From an uncultured Alteromonadaceae bacterium (GTDB lineage: Bacteria; Pseudomonadota; Gammaproteobacteria; Enterobacterales; Alteromonadaceae): a stretch of 64,000 bases of DNA. Every line of letters begins with the position of its first letter. Within the stretch, counting starts at the first letter, position 1. The stretch is taken from the NCBI GenBank assembly GCA_947494925.1, contig CANLWS010000004.1:62001-126000 (forward strand). Reading direction: 5' to 3'. The position numbers and the translations under genes were made by a program. This document shows positions 1 through 9,086 of this stretch, piece after piece. The notes under the pieces were generated by a model. It was not told the origin of the DNA. It was given only the letters and a program-made list of their open reading frames with translations, and searched no databases.

Positions 1-1
1 T

Positions 2-217
2 GAAGGTTTCGCTATTCGTCAACGTATTCAAGAAATGCTGCCAGAGACTAGTGTATTTGATGCATATGGTTTGTTTTGCCCCCATGACAGTTGCAAAATT
101 TTTAATCAGGGCAACCTGATGGTTATTGATAGAGGGCATCTATCCCAGGCCGGAAGCAAGTTCCTGGTTAAACACTTTTTACATCACTGGCGCAATCCCG
201 ATCAGGATAGCGCCTGA
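2..217 (+). CDS. C-terminal end of an SGNH-domain acyltransferase/esterase (5' partial)
   Basis: Open from the left edge in the frame beginning at base 2; 71 residues are visible before the TGA. The piece has the C-terminal signature of an SGNH hydrolase: an Asp-Arg-Gly-His-Leu-Ser block followed by a Gly and a short hydrophobic helix. This matches the catalytic Asp-x-x-His pair of the SGNH domain found at the end of OafA-type membrane O-acyltransferases. Such proteins acetylate polysaccharide sugars, which would suit the exopolysaccharide locus that follows. The gene converges on the flippase at 251-1669. The acyltransferase-3 membrane half would lie outside the window, so a stand-alone SGNH hydrolase cannot be excluded. 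Confidence 0.6.
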   Translation, partial: EGFAIRQRIQEMLPETSVFDAYGLFCPHDSCKIFNQGNLMVIDRGHLSQAGSKFLVKHFLHHWRNPDQDSA

Positions 218-250
218 TGAACTGAGGTTTGAATAAGCCACGCCTCAAGT

Positions 251-1669
251 TTAACTGTTTTTCAGAAACGCCTTAAGGTCCCCAATCCATTGCATGTGTG
301 CAAACGTATAGGTGAGCACGTAGACAAACGCTCCAAAAGCCGACATCAAAAGTAGGTGTAACCAACTGGGTGACGTCGAAAATTGTTGTAGCCAACTCAC
401 CACAATGGCCATGATGCAACAACCAACAAAACTGGGCATGACCAATTGCATATTTTGCCGCGCCGACATAGCCAACACCTTATTAAGAGCCCAGACATTA
501 ACCGGTACGATAAAGAGTATTCTGATGCACATGCCGGCCGCACCCGCCAATGCCCCATATTGCGAACCCAGCAGAAATACTACCAATAATGCCAACAGTG
601 TACCGGTGATTTCAGCCTTCAGGGTAATAGCTTGCTGTTTTAGCGCTACAAGTAAGCTAGAGGTAAATACAAAAACAAATCCGATACTGGCGACGACTGC
701 GAGGATTTGCAGAATAGGAACCGAAGCAAGCCATTTGTCCGCAAAAATCAGGTATAACAGGTCCTCAGCCATCAATGCCAGCCCAATAAACAGCGGAGCC
801 AATGCGATTAGTGATAGCTGCGTGGCTTGAAAGTAAAACGTTCGTAGCCCCTCGACATCGTGTTTGCGTCTGGCGAAAACGGGTAATGCATAACTCATCA
901 ATCCGCTGAATATGGCGGTGCGAGGTAATTCAATCAAGCGATTGGCCAAATTGTAGTATCCCACTGCAGCAGTGCCAGCAGTAAAACCAAGGATCAATAT
1001 GACACCGCGATTCATTAGGTTCCAACTCATCGCTTTGACCGCCACTGGCATACCGATAACAGCAAGTTCGCGGATAAATGACCAATCAACAAAAAAAGGC
1101 AAACGACGTTTTTCTGTGTACAACAAAACTGTAGTGGCCACAGTTTGCATGACGACAGCCTGTAATATAATTGCCCAGGGCCCCCACCCAGCATAAGCAG
1201 CACTGATTCCGGCAAGCATACCCATTAGTTTTCCCGCCAGCGTCCTTTTTGCCAATGCTTTAAAATTTCCATCCCGGCGCATATGGGCCACATGCACTCG
1301 ACTCGCCATTTGTAATGGCAAAATCAGACTGGCAACTAACACCATCAACCAAATATCAGGATCGGGACTGTACAGGACGGCAACAAGATTAATCGCCAGA
1401 GCACAAAGTATTGCAATGCCAGTCCCGCCCCAGAATAAACTGCCATCCTGCCTGACTTTTATTTTATCCAGGCGCGTAAACGCGCTATCAAAGGTAGCGG
1501 TATTGAGCAAGGTTACAAGCTCCACTAGGCCAAGAACTATAACGCCGAGCCCAAGTTGCTCGGGGGAAAGCACCAACGCATAGACCAAAAAAGACACAAC
1601 CGACAACAACACCAGGCCGAACTTTTCTATAAAAATCCACAACAGTTTTGCCAATCTTTGTCTCAACAC
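251..1669 (-). CDS. Wzx-type polysaccharide flippase (MOP superfamily)
   Basis: A 472-residue, highly hydrophobic protein with about a dozen predicted membrane segments and the charged inter-helix pattern of the polysaccharide-transport branch of the MOP superfamily. These proteins flip undecaprenyl-diphosphate-linked repeat units across the inner membrane. The start is a GTG at 1669 preceded by AAGGA seven bases upstream; the nearby ATG is in another frame and stops at once. It is the last gene of the minus-strand exopolysaccharide operon, 21 bases after the sulfotransferase gene. Its partners here are the Wzy-like protein (4446-5738) and the Wzc/Wza pair. The family call is firm; the substrate is unknown. 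Confidence 0.85.
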   Translation of the reverse strand: MLRQRLAKLLWIFIEKFGLVLLSVVSFLVYALVLSPEQLGLGVIVLGLVELVTLLNTATFDSAFTRLDKIKVRQDGSLFWGGTGIAILCALAINLVAVLYSPDPDIWLMVLVASLILPLQMASRVHVAHMRRDGNFKALAKRTLAGKLMGMLAGISAAYAGWGPWAIILQAVVMQTVATTVLLYTEKRRLPFFVDWSFIRELAVIGMPVAVKAMSWNLMNRGVILILGFTAGTAAVGYYNLANRLIELPRTAIFSGLMSYALPVFARRKHDVEGLRTFYFQATQLSLIALAPLFIGLALMAEDLLYLIFADKWLASVPILQILAVVASIGFVFVFTSSLLVALKQQAITLKAEITGTLLALLVVFLLGSQYGALAGAAGMCIRILFIVPVNVWALNKVLAMSARQNMQLVMPSFVGCCIMAIVVSWLQQFSTSPSWLHLLLMSAFGAFVYVLTYTFAHMQWIGDLKAFLKNS

Positions 1670-1690
1670 ATCAGTATCCTTGCAGCGGTT

Positions 1691-2485
1691 CTAGTCAGAG
1701 CTAGCATCCCTATCTATCGGTGGAGTCCTGGTGTGGGAAGCACTATCAAAATTGTATTCGAGAAACGCGATGTCCTGTTCGTATACCTTAGCCACTTTTT
1801 CAGCACTTTGATCTGTGTAGTATTGGCGATAATCGATATGCGAGCCCTTATTGGTTTTGCCGAGAGTCGCGTTACAGCCTATTTTGTTGGCAATTATCTG
1901 GAAATCCACCTCAATATTCTCGAAATAGCCTATAAAGTCTAATGACAAATCACACTGGCTACTGCAGATATAATCCACCTGTGGTTTAAAGTGATACCAG
2001 CTTCTGGCGTTTTCTATACACAACCAGTTTTCAACAAAACTGTTAAAATCATCGAACTGACTTAGCTCATTATTAAACCAGGTCGCATCATCCTGATTAA
2101 GCCCACCTCGCTGCAAAAAGTGGTAGGCCGAAACGACTCTGTCCCACGGGTTCCTGACGATAGTGAATTTGAAATAATTCATCAAAGCCTGAGGTTCAAA
2201 TAGCCTGGTATACTGGTCTAGAGTTCGATGCCCACCAGCCAAATTACCGTACAAGGCTTTATTGACCGATATGCCTGCGCATTTTGGAACATGTACAAAA
2301 ATCGAACGAGTCTGATCAAAAGGCTTCAGTGAGTATTCCTGTGTAGTTTCAACCTGCCGCAATTTTTGTGAGCGGCTGAAATTGCTCGGGTGAAGCCATT
2401 TGTTTTGCAACCAGCGCAAATGCAATTGTGCCTGGGTTGGCAACAAGCGATAAATAGAATGATTTGTAGAGGCCCTGTTACTCAT
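1691..2485 (-). CDS. Sulfotransferase family protein (probable polysaccharide sulfotransferase)
   Basis: A 264-residue soluble protein with the two PAPS-binding signatures of the Sulfotransfer_2 family. The 5'-phosphosulfate loop is HVPKCAG at residues 65-71, and the 3'-phosphate-binding motif is RNPWDRVVSAY at residues 111-121. Such enzymes move sulfate from PAPS to a sugar hydroxyl. The gene overlaps the upstream GT2 gene by four bases (ATGA type) and lies between it and the flippase. The natural inference is that it sulfates the repeat unit before export. No PAPS-synthesis genes are visible, so sulfate activation would rely on genes elsewhere. Confidence 0.8.
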   Translation of the reverse strand: MSNRASTNHSIYRLLPTQAQLHLRWLQNKWLHPSNFSRSQKLRQVETTQEYSLKPFDQTRSIFVHVPKCAGISVNKALYGNLAGGHRTLDQYTRLFEPQALMNYFKFTIVRNPWDRVVSAYHFLQRGGLNQDDATWFNNELSQFDDFNSFVENWLCIENARSWYHFKPQVDYICSSQCDLSLDFIGYFENIEVDFQIIANKIGCNATLGKTNKGSHIDYRQYYTDQSAEKVAKVYEQDIAFLEYNFDSASHTRTPPIDRDASSD

Positions 2486-3486
2486 ATACCGCCTTGTTTT
2501 CCTTGTGGTTGCAGTTTTTCACCCGGCGCCACTCCCGCAGCGCGAAAACGCATTTTTACGCGTTGCCAGGTAGACATGTTCGTCTGTCTTGAGCAAGACT
2601 GTCGATACGCTTTGGCTTTGGGGTTTGCTCTGACAAAGGGGTTACCTCTTCTGAGCTTCCATGCTCTTGGTAACAGTCGGATCCCCTGCCATATCCCTGA
2701 CGCGCTTTTGCTCAGCATGCCAGCTTTCGCGCCTCGACGCAGAAATAAGAAAGTATGAAAGAGCAATGTCATCAGAGGGGTACCGCGCTTGAGGTGCAGG
2801 TAAAATCCATTGCGCACATTAAATTGCCAACGTTTTCCGGTCCATTGCACTCTATGCTCAGCAGACACTTTATGTCCAATAACCACATCGGGAGAGTAAA
2901 CAATTCGGTAGCCGGCATTGATGATGCGCTCTGACAGATCCATCTCTTCCTGCATAAAAAACAGAATGTCGTCATATCCTTCCACCTGCTTGAATGCATC
3001 TCGCCTTATCATATGGCCTGCACCGACAAAGTGAGTTGTTTCGAAAGTCGTGTTTGCAGATTCATGAACGTCCTGCCAGTAATACCAGCTACTCTGATCG
3101 TCTTCCTGACTGCCAAAACGCAATACACGAAAGCCCAGCACACCGATATCAGGGTTAGCCTCCATGATCTCTACTGCTTTTTGTAGTTGCGTTGAATCAA
3201 TGAATTCAGCATCGTTGTCCAAACCGACTATATAGTCACCATCGTTTTGATTTGCAGCAAGATTACGCCCACCGGGTACGCCTAAATTGGTTTCACCGTA
3301 GACCACTGACAAGCGCTGTTTGTCGCGGCAATAGTGCCGAAGTTTGCCTACGTTTTCCACCGTCGAGCCCTGATCCACAACTATTACTCTGGCATCAATA
3401 CCGGTTTGTTGCAGACCACTTTCAATCGCGAGAATTGTGTCTTCTATTCTGTCCCAGGACAGAATAGTAATATCAACAGTTGCCAT
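2482..3486 (-). CDS. Family 2 glycosyltransferase
   Basis: A 334-residue GT-A fold glycosyltransferase. Residues 1-100 form the nucleotide-sugar half, with VDQGS near residue 38 and a metal-binding D90-N-D92 motif. The GLGVPGGRN-like stretch just before it is typical of rhamnosyltransferase-type GT2 enzymes. The C-terminal third is basic and probably lies on the membrane surface. It is expected to add one sugar to the lipid-linked repeat unit in the cytoplasm. It overlaps the sulfotransferase start by four bases, and 21 bases separate it from the preceding GT2 gene. The sugar specificity cannot be read from the sequence. Confidence 0.85.
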   Translation of the reverse strand: MATVDITILSWDRIEDTILAIESGLQQTGIDARVIVVDQGSTVENVGKLRHYCRDKQRLSVVYGETNLGVPGGRNLAANQNDGDYIVGLDNDAEFIDSTQLQKAVEIMEANPDIGVLGFRVLRFGSQEDDQSSWYYWQDVHESANTTFETTHFVGAGHMIRRDAFKQVEGYDDILFFMQEEMDLSERIINAGYRIVYSPDVVIGHKVSAEHRVQWTGKRWQFNVRNGFYLHLKRGTPLMTLLFHTFLFLRRGAKAGMLSKSASGIWQGIRLLPRAWKLRRGNPFVRANPKAKAYRQSCSRQTNMSTWQRVKMRFRAAGVAPGEKLQPQGKQGGI

Positions 3487-3507
3487 AAAGTCGTTTCTCC
3501 TGTTCGT

Positions 3508-4449
3508 TTATGCGACGAAACGTCGCAACGGCACAAAACTGCCAAATAGTTTTGCGTAAACCGCTAACGGAAAGTACTTGCTTATCCAAACCCGCAGACC
3601 GGTTCTCCTGCGGGCGTCCTTAAAAATTTCCAGGAACAACTCACTGTTGTTAGCTTGATAGGCCAAACGTAGAAATTCAGATAAATTAACCATCCAAACG
3701 ACTTTTTGCTGCGCAGCAGACAATTCGGTCATGGCAATAAGGCGTTTAACCAGTGCAACCCTGTAATGATAGTTCCGCTGGCCTTTTGAGGTCAGATTTC
3801 CCACTTGATTGATCTTTAACACTGTCACTTTTGGTACAGTATAGACGCCACCTTTCAACGCCAACTCGGCCCATAGCAACCTGTCTTCACCAAATTTTAT
3901 TTGTTCCACAAAACCACCGACCTCATCTATCAGACTCTTTTTTGCCAAAACAGACGATGTTGCGTTAACTGCGTTTTTATGAAGAAACTGATTGAATGCG
4001 TCACCTTGTTTTTGTCGTTGAATGATCAATTCATGTTTGCCATGCCAATCCACTTTCGCAAAGGTGTCGATCAGACTGGCATCAGGGTATCGATTGACCA
4101 AAATAATCTGTTCCAGGAGCTTGTCTTCGTCAATCCAACGGTCATCTGCGTCCAGAAACGCAACCCAATCTTTTTCGGTTAACGAAATACCTTTATTTCT
4201 GGCTGCAGCAGGACCTGCATTTTCCTGTTTGTAATAACGTATGTGTTGCCAGTATCGGCTGCACATCAGCTGACTTTCAGTTTGGTCGCTGGAGCCATCA
4301 TTAATGACAATGACTTCTCCAGGCTTGCCTGATTGGGCGAAGATCGATTCCAGACAATCCAGAATCGAGTCTTCACAATTATAGGCCGGTATCACTACGG
4401 CGATATCTCTACTGGTATAGATTCCCCGGCCACTGGTTAATCTGTTCAT
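3508..4449 (-). CDS. Family 2 glycosyltransferase
   Basis: A 313-residue GT2 enzyme with the classic N-terminal pattern: a VVIPAYN strand at residues 18-24, VINDGSSD near residue 48 and the metal-binding D100-A-D102-D103. It would transfer a sugar from a nucleotide donor to the growing lipid-linked oligosaccharide. Its start overlaps the stop of the Wzy-like gene by four bases (ATGA), so the two are translationally coupled. The donor and acceptor are not predictable. Confidence 0.85.
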   Translation of the reverse strand: MNRLTSGRGIYTSRDIAVVIPAYNCEDSILDCLESIFAQSGKPGEVIVINDGSSDQTESQLMCSRYWQHIRYYKQENAGPAAARNKGISLTEKDWVAFLDADDRWIDEDKLLEQIILVNRYPDASLIDTFAKVDWHGKHELIIQRQKQGDAFNQFLHKNAVNATSSVLAKKSLIDEVGGFVEQIKFGEDRLLWAELALKGGVYTVPKVTVLKINQVGNLTSKGQRNYHYRVALVKRLIAMTELSAAQQKVVWMVNLSEFLRLAYQANNSELFLEIFKDARRRTGLRVWISKYFPLAVYAKLFGSFVPLRRFVA

Positions 4450-5738
4450 ACTCGCACTCCTTGCACTGTTTCTCTGGTCACCAACTTGCGTAACTGGGGT
4501 ACCTGTTGCTGAATAATTAAAAAAGATGAAATAAATGCCACCAGAGTAAAGATAAAAAAGTCAGGGCTATTGTGGTTAAGTAATAAAAAGCCCACATAAT
4601 TAACTAATCCCTGCAGTACCACTATGGCAATTAATGCAGCCACCAAATTGCCCTTTGGGTGATGGATATAACTGCGTATAAGATCTTTAAGTGTTTTGGC
4701 GAGCACCGTGATTATCAGTACAAACCCAATTAATCCGCCGTGCAACCAGGCTTCGTAGTAACCACTATGAGCATTACCAATAAATCCCCATCGTTCTACA
4801 AACGACGACACTGCATCACTCGCCCAAAAAGCCCCAAAGCCATAACCAAATGTGAATTCATCTTGTACATAATTATCCAATAATTCCCAGATGATAGTGC
4901 GGTTTGTAAGAGTGGGATCCCGGCCCAGCGCCATCAATAAATATTCGTACAGATAATGAGTAATAAAAGCCGTGCAGGCCAGTACGGAGCATATTAGAAC
5001 AAAACGTTGCAGATTAACGGTTGCGCTGCTGGTGCGCAAAACACTAAACAAAAATATCAGTCCTGCGCCACTAACAAGCATGACCAGCGCAGTGGCTGAA
5101 TTGGCAAGAACGACACAAATAAACAGAATCATCAGCATAAACTTTTGCCGGAACTTCTGGTAATACCCCAGGCCCAGTAGAATAAGGAATCCGTAAGCAT
5201 AGAATCTGGCCCCGGCATTCTTATCGTTCATGATACCGCGGAAGGTATTTGCTCTGGCTCCTTCGCCTTCTAATGCCTGTCCGGGATCGATAACAACAAA
5301 GAGTAATCCTAATAAAGCTACAACGAAAATAGTTTTAGCAAGAAACAACAACAGGCTTTCTGCATTAAAAAATATCACTAGTGCAAAACAGGTGGTCAAC
5401 AGGGTCGTAAAAGCAATGATTCTGCGCAAGCTGATGGAAGGATCGTAGGACCAGTAAATTGAACAAAAGAAATAGCCAACTAACGCCAACCAAACCACAT
5501 TTGCTCGCAATGCACTGAAAAGTACTTGCTTGTTTTCCCGGATGAGCAAACCAATTGATAGGCACAACAACACTAGTCCAAGAACCTGTTTAGCGGCATT
5601 TCCGGCTGCGCTGGCAGCCATCAGATTGTCGCTGGTACCGCCAGCAAAAATACGACTGAAAAACCCCAGAAAACCTGCATAATAAAAAACGCTCAAAAAG
5701 AGCAACAAGCGTTTCAGGTCCTGACGGCTTATCTGCAT
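4446..5738 (-). CDS. O-antigen polymerase/ligase-fold membrane protein (Wzy-like)
   Basis: A 430-residue integral membrane protein with about ten to twelve hydrophobic segments and a long periplasmic loop before the last helices. The loop contains the GNAHSGYYEAWLHGG region, which resembles the Wzy_C / O-antigen ligase signature (H-N/S-x-Y/L-x-x-x-x-x-x-G). Such proteins polymerise repeat units or join glycan to an acceptor in the periplasm. Sitting inside the glycosyltransferase operon, this copy is the better candidate for the polymerase. A second protein of the same fold lies at 12419-13864. It is separated from the GT4 gene upstream by four bases. Confidence 0.8.
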   Translation of the reverse strand: MQISRQDLKRLLLFLSVFYYAGFLGFFSRIFAGGTSDNLMAASAAGNAAKQVLGLVLLCLSIGLLIRENKQVLFSALRANVVWLALVGYFFCSIYWSYDPSISLRRIIAFTTLLTTCFALVIFFNAESLLLFLAKTIFVVALLGLLFVVIDPGQALEGEGARANTFRGIMNDKNAGARFYAYGFLILLGLGYYQKFRQKFMLMILFICVVLANSATALVMLVSGAGLIFLFSVLRTSSATVNLQRFVLICSVLACTAFITHYLYEYLLMALGRDPTLTNRTIIWELLDNYVQDEFTFGYGFGAFWASDAVSSFVERWGFIGNAHSGYYEAWLHGGLIGFVLIITVLAKTLKDLIRSYIHHPKGNLVAALIAIVVLQGLVNYVGFLLLNHNSPDFFIFTLVAFISSFLIIQQQVPQLRKLVTRETVQGVRV

Positions 5739-5742
5739 TGCT

Positions 5743-6849
5743 TTAATCCTGTGCCAGAATCAAGTTTCGATACTTCTGTGCAGACACAGTTGCTCGATAG
5801 ATGTCCACCGCCTGGGTAAACAACCCGGGATTTTTTTTGCTTTTATTTAGCTCCCTTTTTATCGCGTTCACCAGAGAATCCACATTCCTGTACTCAACCA
5901 AATTGTCTGCGAGTTGCTGAGTCAGAATTTCCCTCGGACCGTGAGGGCAATCGAAAGCCACTACTGGTGTACCCACTGACATTGCTTCCACCAATCCATT
6001 CGGGCTTCCTTCGAAGCGGCTCGATAAAACAAACAAATCAGCATGTTTAACTTCGGCCAGCGGATTATCGGTATAACCTGCAAAACTAACTGCCTCTTCG
6101 ATACCCAGTTGTTTAGACTGTTGCTGCAAGTCGTCGCGCAATTCACCTTCGCCAAACACAACCAGTCTGCAATTCATGTCCTGCCGAAGTTTTGCCAGCG
6201 CACTGAGCAACATATCAAACCCTTTTTGATGGCTCAGTCGCCCCACAGCAACAATCACGGGTTCTGTTTTGTGCAACAGCCAGGGATGTTCTGGAGTCTG
6301 TTGAGCAGCCATTTCAGTTTGCTCTGTGATAACCGGGTTCGGAGCAGTCACCACATCTTTGTCCCGCACGATTGAATGATCTATCAGGTCATCTGCTACT
6401 CCTCGGGAGACAGCAATAACGGGGTTGGGCAGCAATCGGTAAATAAGAGGAGCAATCAGATAAGTGGCCTTCATGACCAGGCCGCCATTCACACTCTTGT
6501 CCATGGAAAAATTATTCCGCTCGCTCACCGTCAACTTATGCGTCATGTTCAACATGAAGCAGGCTATCGCCGCTACGACGTTGACATGGGTGAGTACAGC
6601 GAGAACAGCATCAGGTTGACTTTGCCTGATGTGTCTCTTGAGTGGGAAAACTGCCAACATAGTCCGATTGGCTCCCAGCTCGGTGAGCATGACACTGTCA
6701 GAAAGAAAGTCTTTGTTGACACCGCCTTGGGTCAACAGAACCACCTCAACTTCATCACCTTCTTTGGCCAGTTGATTGGCTAATCTGACCATCATTTTCT
6801 CTGCGCCGCCACCGCGCAAATCGTGAAGCACAATCATTATTTTAGCCAT
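5743..6849 (-). CDS. Family 4 glycosyltransferase
   Basis: A 368-residue GT-B fold enzyme. The N-terminal GGGAEKMM loop (residues 13-20) and the C-terminal GRLSHQKG (203-210) and E280-x7-E288 donor-binding motif are all present, as expected for retaining GT4 transferases. It would add a sugar to the repeat unit on the cytoplasmic face. It lies 36 bases after another GT4 gene and four bases before the Wzy-like gene in the same operon. The sugar is unknown. Confidence 0.85.
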   Translation of the reverse strand: MAKIMIVLHDLRGGGAEKMMVRLANQLAKEGDEVEVVLLTQGGVNKDFLSDSVMLTELGANRTMLAVFPLKRHIRQSQPDAVLAVLTHVNVVAAIACFMLNMTHKLTVSERNNFSMDKSVNGGLVMKATYLIAPLIYRLLPNPVIAVSRGVADDLIDHSIVRDKDVVTAPNPVITEQTEMAAQQTPEHPWLLHKTEPVIVAVGRLSHQKGFDMLLSALAKLRQDMNCRLVVFGEGELRDDLQQQSKQLGIEEAVSFAGYTDNPLAEVKHADLFVLSSRFEGSPNGLVEAMSVGTPVVAFDCPHGPREILTQQLADNLVEYRNVDSLVNAIKRELNKSKKNPGLFTQAVDIYRATVSAQKYRNLILAQD

Positions 6850-6885
6850 GATTTTGTTCTCTCTTTAGCTTCATCCCGGCCATGA

Positions 6886-7971
6886 TTAGAAATTCGCCAT
6901 ATATTGCAATGCGACATTTTCATATTGGAAGTGTGCGACCGAAGCGGAAATTTTCTTCGCGTTTAATGACTGATAATCCAGCATTGCCTGAGCCAACTTC
7001 TCGATGTCATTCGCAGGCACCAATAAGCCGTTAACATTGTTGTTGATGAGCTCCCCCGGGCCAGTAGGACAATCAAACGCGATTACCGGTGTATCGAGAA
7101 ACATCGCTTCAACCAGTGCAGTCGGCATTCCCTCATGTCGGGATGAAAGTACAAATGCTTCCGCATGATTGATGATGTAATAGGGGTTCTCTGTAAAGCC
7201 ATAAAACACAACACGCTTGTCAATATTCAGCTCAGCAGCCAGCTCTTGCAGCGCTGATTTGTCTTCACCTGTGCCGACAATCACCAGGCTTGGAATTTCA
7301 GGAGCTACGGAACAGGCCTTTGCATAGGCCTGCAGCAATAAATCAAAGCCCTTTTGTTCCACTAACCTGCCAACAGCACAAAAATATCGCTGTTGTGTAA
7401 AACCGTCAGTATTGTGTTCTGCAAGATGTCGAATTCTACTGTTAACCACAGCATTTGGAATAAACTTGATGCTCGATTTCCCAACACGTACAACCTTTTT
7501 CAATTCACTTCTGAGGCTTTCGGATACAGTGACTATGGTATTGTTGGTCAGCGCATAGAGGTTGTAGAGAAGTTTGATGAGCCACGCAGGTAATTTCTGA
7601 TCGCTCACATCAAATGCACAATGCCGGGTGTAAATGACCTTAAGATGCGGGTATTTAATTGCGCACAATAAAGCCAGCATATTGGCTGTTTCCGTGGCCG
7701 AAATAATCACTGAAACTTTGCCCTGCTCAACGTGGCGGAACAGGTGTTTGATTTTGTCCATTACGCCACCTTTCTGATCGGGCGAAAACGCCTGAAACTC
7801 AGCCTTCAGTTTCTCGTAACCCTGCTGTTTATTACCTCGGGTATCCTGGACATAAAAAGCTGAATTGACCCCCTGTTCTGCCAACGCGCCTGCCAGATTT
7901 TTATGCACACGTTCAACCCCACCCGAAAGCGAAAACCATTTATGAAGAAATAGAACATTCACGGTATCCAT
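6886..7971 (-). CDS. Family 4 glycosyltransferase
   Basis: A 361-residue GT-B fold enzyme with an N-terminal SGGVERV loop (residues 16-22), GRLVEQKG (201-208) and the E280-x7-E288 motif of the GT4 family. It parallels the next gene in the operon, and both carry the same FDCPxGPxE stretch, so the two may be related by an old duplication. The start ATG lies three bases after the stop of the WecG-like gene. It is expected to extend the lipid-linked oligosaccharide; specificity is unknown. Confidence 0.85.
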   Translation of the reverse strand: MDTVNVLFLHKWFSLSGGVERVHKNLAGALAEQGVNSAFYVQDTRGNKQQGYEKLKAEFQAFSPDQKGGVMDKIKHLFRHVEQGKVSVIISATETANMLALLCAIKYPHLKVIYTRHCAFDVSDQKLPAWLIKLLYNLYALTNNTIVTVSESLRSELKKVVRVGKSSIKFIPNAVVNSRIRHLAEHNTDGFTQQRYFCAVGRLVEQKGFDLLLQAYAKACSVAPEIPSLVIVGTGEDKSALQELAAELNIDKRVVFYGFTENPYYIINHAEAFVLSSRHEGMPTALVEAMFLDTPVIAFDCPTGPGELINNNVNGLLVPANDIEKLAQAMLDYQSLNAKKISASVAHFQYENVALQYMANF

Positions 7972-7974
7972 GCC

Positions 7975-8760
7975 CTACTCCACTGAAGATAGACGATTGA
8001 AATAACGATGTTTGATTACGCAATAGATGGCATGGGGGTTGGTGGTAAGATACCGCCACAATAGTTTTCTGGGCTCAGTCAGCGCGCGAAATAGCCATTC
8101 CAAACCCACTTTTTGCATCAAAGCAGGTGCCCTTTTGTAGTCACCACTGACAAAGTTGTAGCAACCGCCACACGTGATGATCACCGGGACCTTCAGCTTA
8201 TGCTTATTGCGCAGACAAAAAAGTTGTTCTTTGGGCTTGCCCAGTCCTACCCATAAAACGTCGGGATTAGCAGCATTTATTTTTTCTACTAACCTTTCTT
8301 CGTCCAGCTCGGGGAAAAAGCCATGATGGGTACCAACGACCTTAAAATTGTCATACCGACTTTGCATTTGATGTCTGCACTTTTCCAGAACAAGCTGTGT
8401 GCCGCCCAACAAGAAATGATTGAGCGTCTCAGCATACATGCCCGGAACATCATGAAAGGTATCGGTTGTTGCCGTTCTTTCCGGTATAGCCCGAGCGCTG
8501 AAAAACTTTGAAAAACTGACAACGCTTTGCCCGTCTGCATGCAGAATATCTGCCTTGTTCAGCATATCGCACATTTTTTTATCAGAGTTAGCAATGGAGA
8601 TACTCTGTCCATTAGACGAAAAGACCAACATGGGTGTATCTGCTTCATTATTTCTGAATTGATTCACTCTATGTGCCATCAAGTCAACTAATTGCTGTCG
8701 ACCAATGCAAGCCGTTTTCAATCCACCTACCTGTGTGAAGGTAACATCTTCTAAATTCAT
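7975..8760 (-). CDS. WecG/TagA/CpsF family glycosyltransferase
   Basis: A GT26 enzyme of 261 residues. The family's ADGQSV strand, the VGLGKPKEQ block and the C-terminal GLEWLFRALTEPRKL segment are all visible. GT26 enzymes usually add the second sugar onto the undecaprenyl-linked primer, so this would act right after the WcaJ-type enzyme at 19604-21028. I chose the ATG at 8760, which has AAGG upstream, over the TTG at 8793 that adds 11 residues outside the family. It is the first gene of the minus-strand operon running down to 251. Confidence 0.85.
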   Translation of the reverse strand: MNLEDVTFTQVGGLKTACIGRQQLVDLMAHRVNQFRNNEADTPMLVFSSNGQSISIANSDKKMCDMLNKADILHADGQSVVSFSKFFSARAIPERTATTDTFHDVPGMYAETLNHFLLGGTQLVLEKCRHQMQSRYDNFKVVGTHHGFFPELDEERLVEKINAANPDVLWVGLGKPKEQLFCLRNKHKLKVPVIITCGGCYNFVSGDYKRAPALMQKVGLEWLFRALTEPRKLLWRYLTTNPHAIYCVIKHRYFNRLSSVE

Positions 8761-9086
8761 TCCAGGAAACCTTTTATACTGATGACTTACCAAGTGACTT
8801 CATTAATGACTAAGCATTTATTGCGCCAGAACGTGTTTCAATATTGTGAAAATTGACGCTACATTAAAATGTGGTCAGGTTTATGCTTTGGTGTATTGTG
8901 GTCAGATCGAAGGAATTCGTGACATTGCGAAACAAATTACTCATTCTATCGCCCAGGTAACCCATTTTCTGTGGATACAAACCATGTTGTTACAAACTGA
9001 AGCGATGATGGCGAACAACAGAGCCATTGAGAATTTCGTCTCTTTAAAGAGACAGTTGAATGTGAGGGATTAGGGACAGTAGTAGT
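8761..9086. promoter_or_regulatory. Divergent intergenic region between the EPS glycosyltransferase operon and lapG
   Basis: This 326-base gap must hold the promoters of the minus-strand operon starting at 8760 and the plus-strand lapG block starting at 9087. A nine-base direct repeat, TGTGGTCAG, occurs at 8870-8878 and 8897-8905, 27 bases apart. That is a plausible regulator site, though no known binding motif was recognised. A GTG-started 75-codon frame (8846-9073) spans most of the gap but resembles nothing known. No clear -35/-10 pair could be fixed by eye. Confidence 0.4.

Noticed and set aside
8846-9073. 75-codon GTG-started frame upstream of lapG
   Set aside because: No family resemblance, no ribosome site seen and it covers the space where both divergent promoters must lie; kept only as a remark.
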